This document shows, piece after piece, positions 60,392 to 64,000 of a stretch of 64,000 bases of DNA. Made by a program: the position numbers and the translations under genes. The notes under the pieces are model-generated. The model did not search any database, was not told the origin of the DNA, and worked only from the letters and a program-made list of their open reading frames with translations. Each line of letters opens with the position of its first letter. Within the stretch, counting starts at the first letter, position 1. Origin of the DNA: Rubinisphaera italica (GTDB lineage Bacteria; Planctomycetota; Planctomycetia; Planctomycetales; Planctomycetaceae); contig NZ_SJPG01000001.1 in NCBI RefSeq assembly GCF_007859715.1, positions 248,001-312,000 of the forward strand. The letters are read 5' to 3'.

Positions 60392-61678
60392 TCACGCAAT
60401 CTCTTTCAAAACTTCTTGAGCCGCCTGAATTGTTTTATCCAGATCTTCCTCGGTATGGGCGTTGGAAATAAACATCGCCTCGTATTGACTGCATGGCAAA
60501 TAGATGCCCCGGTTGAGCATACCGTGAAAGTATTTGGCGAATCGCGAGGTGTCGTTCTGGCTGGAGATGCTGTAGTTTTTGACCTCCTGCTGATTAAAGA
60601 ACAGGGTCAGCATACTGCCGACGCGGGCGAGTTGATGCGGGATGCCTGCTGCCTGAGCCGCTGCGGTCAGACCAGCTGCCAGTTTTTCACCCATCAATTC
60701 GAGATGCGGATACGGGTTGACATCGCGAAGTAATTTTAAAGTTGACAGGCCGGCTGCCATGGCGACGGGATTTCCGGAAAGCGTGCCCGCCTGATAAACC
60801 GGGCCATCTGGAGAGACCTTGGCCATGATGTCTGCTCGTCCGCCGTAAGCACCGACCGGCATGCCCCCGCCGATGATCTTGCCGAGCGCGGTCATGTCGG
60901 GTGTGATGCCGAACAGGCTCTGGGCACATCCAAACGCAACGCGGAAGCCGGTCATCACTTCATCGAAAATCAGCACGGTTCCATGCTTTGTACACAAGTC
61001 CCGACAGGTCTGCAGAAATTCCTTATCAGGAATGACGGTTCCCATATTACCGACGACAGGTTCAAGAATGATACAGGCAATTTCTGAACCGAATTTTTCA
61101 AAGGTCTCTTCAAGTTGCTGACAGTCATTGTATTCGAGCGAAAGCGTATCCTGAGTACAGCCTTTCGGGATGCCGGGGCTGGACGGAGTGCCCAGCGTGA
61201 GGGCTCCACTGCCAGCTTGAACGAGCAGGCTATCGACATGACCGTGATAACAACCGGAGAATTTGATGATGCGATCCCTTCCGGTAAATCCACGGGCGAC
61301 GCGAATTGCCGACATAGTTGCTTCGGTTCCCGAGTTGACCATGCGGACTTTTTCGAGAGACGGAACGGCTTCACAGAGGAACTCAGCCATTTCAGTTTCG
61401 GCGGCACAAGGCGCACCGAAGCTGGTTCCTTTGGCGAGGGCATCGCTGATGGCCTGCATCACTTGCGGATGTCGGTGCCCGAGAATTTGCGGCCCCCAGG
61501 AGCCGATGTAATCGATATATTGATTGCCATCCAGGTCGTAAAGGTAGGCTCCCTGCCCTCGATCGATAACGACCGGTTCCCCGCCCACGGCTCCGAAGGC
61601 ACGAGCAGGGCTGTTGACTCCACCGGGAATGACTTTGCGGGCGCGTTCGATTTGTTGATGACTTAGCGTGTGGTTCAT
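60392..61678 (-). CDS. hemL: Glutamate-1-semialdehyde 2,1-aminomutase
   Basis: The product has 428 residues. It is a PLP enzyme that converts glutamate-1-semialdehyde to 5-aminolevulinate for heme synthesis by the C5 route. Signatures: NSGTEATMSAIRVARGFTGR, YHGHVDSLL, LIFDEVMTGFRVA (PLP-binding aspartate) and the Schiff-base lysine K267 in TALGKIIGGGMPVGAYGG. The heme demand fits the many cytochromes in the window. Confidence 0.96.
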   Translation of the reverse strand: MNHTLSHQQIERARKVIPGGVNSPARAFGAVGGEPVVIDRGQGAYLYDLDGNQYIDYIGSWGPQILGHRHPQVMQAISDALAKGTSFGAPCAAETEMAEFLCEAVPSLEKVRMVNSGTEATMSAIRVARGFTGRDRIIKFSGCYHGHVDSLLVQAGSGALTLGTPSSPGIPKGCTQDTLSLEYNDCQQLEETFEKFGSEIACIILEPVVGNMGTVIPDKEFLQTCRDLCTKHGTVLIFDEVMTGFRVAFGCAQSLFGITPDMTALGKIIGGGMPVGAYGGRADIMAKVSPDGPVYQAGTLSGNPVAMAAGLSTLKLLRDVNPYPHLELMGEKLAAGLTAAAQAAGIPHQLARVGSMLTLFFNQQEVKNYSISSQNDTSRFAKYFHGMLNRGIYLPCSQYEAMFISNAHTEEDLDKTIQAAQEVLKEIA

Positions 61679-61712
61679 GGTGTTTACTTCTTAGATGTAT
61701 TGAAAATGGTGT

Positions 61713-62414
61713 CTATTTTGATTTTTGTTGCGAATGCCAGCCTTCGAAGAGCAGAGCGTCCATGCGTAAGTCCTGGAAGGTTTGATACTGTTTATTGATC
61801 TCGCTGACAATCAAGCCCGTGTATTGTTTCTTTTCCAGCAATGGCCAAACGGCATACATCAATTCGCGTGAACAGTACATCGGACGATGTTCGTCGGCTC
61901 CAGGGATGTAGCCGGGCAGATGGATGTGGTTGAGTTTATCGGCATAGCGGTCCAGAAATTTTGAGAAGAACTCGACCACTTGAGGCAGAGGAGCATCCTG
62001 CAGCGTGAATTTCCAGAGGTGTTCGATATCGAGATTGAGTCCAGGATTTTTATCGGCCCATTCCCAGAACTGCTCTTCGGTGAGATAATGGTTCTCGACC
62101 GCGAAGCAAATGTCCGGATGCCATTCCTGAATGCTGGCTCCCCATTGATCGAGCATCGGTTGATGAATGACTATCGCTTTGCAATCGAGCCTTTTGTACA
62201 GATCAACGCAGGCTTGAGCTGCCATTTTAGTCACTTTTTTATTGGGGAAATGCGGGACATATTCGATAGGATAGTTTTGGGCTGTTTTAACGATTGCATT
62301 GACTTTTGCCAGAATTTCCGGAGTGAGAAAAAACTCTCCATAGCGGAATCCGGCTCGCCAGGCTAAGGATAAGGTGGCTTCGTCGGGGGCGAATTTGGTG
62401 GCAATTTTCAGCAT
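61713..62414 (-). CDS. TIM-barrel protein, sugar phosphate isomerase/epimerase-like
   Basis: The product has 233 residues. Repeated beta-alpha units and metal-site residues typical of xylose-isomerase-like TIM barrels are seen: YVPHFP, AIVIHQPM, CFAVENHYL (E), LNLDIEHLW (D) and HIHLPGY (H), then LIVSEINK (E). The exact substrate is unknown. It follows hemL upstream on the same strand with a gap of 34 bases, so both may share a transcript. Confidence 0.8.
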   Translation of the reverse strand: MLKIATKFAPDEATLSLAWRAGFRYGEFFLTPEILAKVNAIVKTAQNYPIEYVPHFPNKKVTKMAAQACVDLYKRLDCKAIVIHQPMLDQWGASIQEWHPDICFAVENHYLTEEQFWEWADKNPGLNLDIEHLWKFTLQDAPLPQVVEFFSKFLDRYADKLNHIHLPGYIPGADEHRPMYCSRELMYAVWPLLEKKQYTGLIVSEINKQYQTFQDLRMDALLFEGWHSQQKSK

Positions 62415-62845
62415 ATTGAGATCCGCAATGAATGAAATCCTAGTGAAGTTTCATTATCGCGACTTGAAAAGATCCTTCAACGGCGGTGGCGTTTTTCTTG
62501 AGATGTTTCGGTGAGAATAATATGTAGGGGGCTAGCCAAGTCAGCAATGTATTTGTCAGGGCAGTGCGTGGTCTGCAAGCTTTGTGCATCAGACCGCTGG
62601 TAGCGATTGAAACGATTGCGAAGTTTTGTTGACCGAATGCAAACACGGAATCTGTAGGAAAATGTCAACATGTACATTTTGCAGTGAAAACGTGTGTTAT
62701 GATTGCAACACAGACTGCGTAAACCCGGTTGAAATTGACTTAACACGCGTCAAGAAAAGTTGACACACAATTCAACCAGGGCCAATTGATTGACTCGGGA
62801 AGCCTGAAGATTCAGTTGCTTCCACAAACTGGCATCGAGGCCAAT
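62415..62845. promoter_or_regulatory. Divergent upstream region of the pilus genes
   Basis: No gene is supported. An extended -10 element TGTTATGAT ends at 62703, but I find no -35 at the right distance, so the promoter is tentative. A tcaa-rich stretch follows (gaaattgacttaacacgc). The region is AT-rich relative to the genes. Confidence 0.3.
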
Positions 62846-63418
62846 ATGGATCAGATACAACCTGTAGTTTTTTTAGTGGCGGTCATTGGTTACACCGTGG
62901 CGGCGACGATCTGGGATCAAAAATATTACAAGATTCCCAATAAGCTGACTCTGCCCATGTTTTTTGCGGGGTGGATTTATCAGGGCGTGTTCGATCAGTT
63001 TTCGGGACTGGCCACAGGCGGATTGGGATTTCTGGTCGGTTTTGGTGTGCTTTTCCTATTATGGATGATCGGCACAGCAGGCGGTGGAGATGTGAAACTG
63101 TTTGGAGCGTTGTCCGTCTGGATGGGTTTCAAATGGTCTTTATACATTCTGATTGTCAGTACGTTTATTGTTGTTCTTGTCACCATTTGCATTGTGATTG
63201 GAAATGTACTGATGATTGGGCCTAAGCGGATGAAAAAGAAAATGCTGGCGACGGGGAAACCGACAAAAGCTGGCGAGAAGCGAAAAGCAGAAACGGTTGA
63301 GGAAAAACAACAGCGTCGAATTATGGCCTATGCTTTACCTATCGCATTCGCCACATGGGGTTTGTTGATCATGGCCTACACAGTGAGCTGGCCACCACTC
63401 CCGTGGACTTTAATTTGA
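62846..63418 (+). CDS. Prepilin peptidase (A24, CpaA/TadV type)
   Basis: The product has 190 residues from the ATG at 62846; an open TTG at 62786 would add a charged leader that does not fit the family. It has several membrane helices. The two catalytic aspartates are D24 in IWDQKYYKIPN and D82 in GTAGGGDVKLFGA. It lacks the methyltransferase domain of PilD, as in Tad/Flp systems. It cleaves the leader peptides of type IV prepilins, and the TadE-like gene follows directly. Confidence 0.9.
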   Translation: MDQIQPVVFLVAVIGYTVAATIWDQKYYKIPNKLTLPMFFAGWIYQGVFDQFSGLATGGLGFLVGFGVLFLLWMIGTAGGGDVKLFGALSVWMGFKWSLYILIVSTFIVVLVTICIVIGNVLMIGPKRMKKKMLATGKPTKAGEKRKAETVEEKQQRRIMAYALPIAFATWGLLIMAYTVSWPPLPWTLI

Positions 63419-63440
63419 ACAGACAACTCGGATCATCGAC

Positions 63441-63842
63441 ATGATATCAAATCGTAAGCGAATAACCCGAAAAGGCTTCAGCAGTATGGAACTGGCATTA
63501 ACACTGCCAATTCTGATGCTGCTCCTGTTCGGTCTTTTCGAATTCTCGATGCTGTTTTTCGCAAGAGGAACTGTTGTTGAGGCCAGTCGGGTGGGAGCCC
63601 GGGCGGCGACTTATCCGGGAACGACGGAAGAATTTATTCAGGAGTCTGTGATGCAGTCGCTGGGGCCGAAAATGGCTCGGAATGCGGTTGTAAAAGCAGA
63701 AATGGGAAAATATGCCGGCGACCCGTGTGTGGTTGTCGTCAAAGTGCCAATGGGTGTGGCCTCGCCAGACCTGCTTTGGCCAGTAGGTTTCAGTTTGAGT
63801 GATCAATATTTGATTGCTGAAACGGTGATGCAAAAAGAATAA
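63441..63842 (+). CDS. TadE-like pilus assembly protein
   Basis: The product has 133 residues. The N-terminus MISNRKRITRKGFSSMELAL followed by the hydrophobic helix TLPILMLLLFGLFEFSMLFF is the TadE-type pseudopilin signature, with a G-F-x-x-x-E-like cleavage region for the prepilin peptidase encoded upstream. The rest is a small periplasmic domain with VEASRVGARAATYPG. It is probably a minor pseudopilin of a Tad/Flp pilus; further tad genes may lie beyond the window end. Confidence 0.9.
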   Translation: MISNRKRITRKGFSSMELALTLPILMLLLFGLFEFSMLFFARGTVVEASRVGARAATYPGTTEEFIQESVMQSLGPKMARNAVVKAEMGKYAGDPCVVVVKVPMGVASPDLLWPVGFSLSDQYLIAETVMQKE

Positions 63843-63945
63843 TTGAATATGACTCAGGCTTTCGCGATGGAGCTGAAAGCCAATTCGGCATGGACGAAAT
63901 AAGCTTGGGAACAGCCGGAATTCGGCAATACAATGGGGAACAATT

Positions 63946-63975
63946 GTCTGACTTCAATGATCAGACAGCCTTTTT
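63946..63975 (+). terminator. Weak hairpin after the TadE-like gene
   Basis: The stem gtctga/tcagac with a nine-base loop is followed by a short T-run. It may be a transcript end, but the pilus locus could also continue through it. The last bases of the window may hold the next start codon. Confidence 0.4.
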
Positions 63976-64000
63976 GGAATCGGAGAGGGGATCGTGAGAG

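Noticed and set aside
61115..61666. 183-residue plus-strand frame
   Set aside because: Antisense to hemL, which is certain.
62679..62703. Possible promoter with ttgcag and tatgat
   Set aside because: The spacer of 13 bases is too short for a normal sigma-70 promoter; only the extended -10 is kept as tentative.

Overview
The window is a chromosomal segment of a planctomycete, most probably a member of the Planctomycetaceae (Gimesia/Rubinisphaera type); I cannot name the genus. The evidence is the gene content. There are two separate pairs of planctomycete-type cytochrome proteins (PSCyt1/DUF1549/DUF1553) with DUF1501 partners, two FGly-type sulfatases with secretion signals, long von Willebrand-A membrane proteins, tandem ClpP genes, and many secreted proteins of unknown role. 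Base composition is moderate, except for one clearly AT-rich island at about 4.8-5.5 kb.

Layout. 0-1 kb: the start of a secreted multiheme cytochrome c, cut by the window edge, divergent from a small Sm-like protein. 1.4-7.2 kb: a BatA-like vWA protein, biotin ligase, an AT-rich orphan membrane protein between degenerate direct repeats, and xylulokinase. 7.7-13.2 kb: clpP-clpP, a coiled-coil lipoprotein, an alpha/beta-hydrolase without catalytic residues, a sulfatase and rsfS. 13.2-21.7 kb: a double-vWA membrane protein, then the first PSCyt/DUF1501 pair. 21.7-28.9 kb: a Nif3-like protein, a hybrid histidine kinase, a pteridine-reductase-like SDR, a glycerophosphodiesterase and MazG. 29.3-35.2 kb: a translation/cell-wall block rpmE-prfA-prmC-murA-aspS. 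35.4-45 kb: a monooxygenase-like protein, a toxin-antitoxin pair, an intradiol dioxygenase, a gluzincin, a beta-propeller, a second sulfatase, and a minus-strand cluster (EEP phosphatase, HEPN membrane protein, cupin). 45.4-49.8 kb: the second PSCyt/DUF1501 pair. 50-57.2 kb: a small protein with a strong terminator, a second gluzincin, a polysaccharide deacetylase, rseP and dxr. 57.7-64 kb: a large secreted unknown, hemL, a TIM-barrel protein, and the start of a Tad-pilus-type locus (prepilin peptidase plus TadE).

The most striking gene is the hybrid histidine kinase at 22651-25473. Its membrane domain carries all seven residues known to matter for copper and ethylene binding in plant ETR1, at a constant offset. 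It also has a complete LOV flavin photoreceptor domain with the reactive cysteine, so it looks like a combined ethylene (or copper-ligand) and blue-light sensor.

The second notable pattern lies between genes. About a dozen gaps hold long inverted repeats of several sequence families, some present twice in this window. They sit at gene ends or in front of housekeeping genes and are best explained as small dispersed palindromic elements, some perhaps used as terminators.
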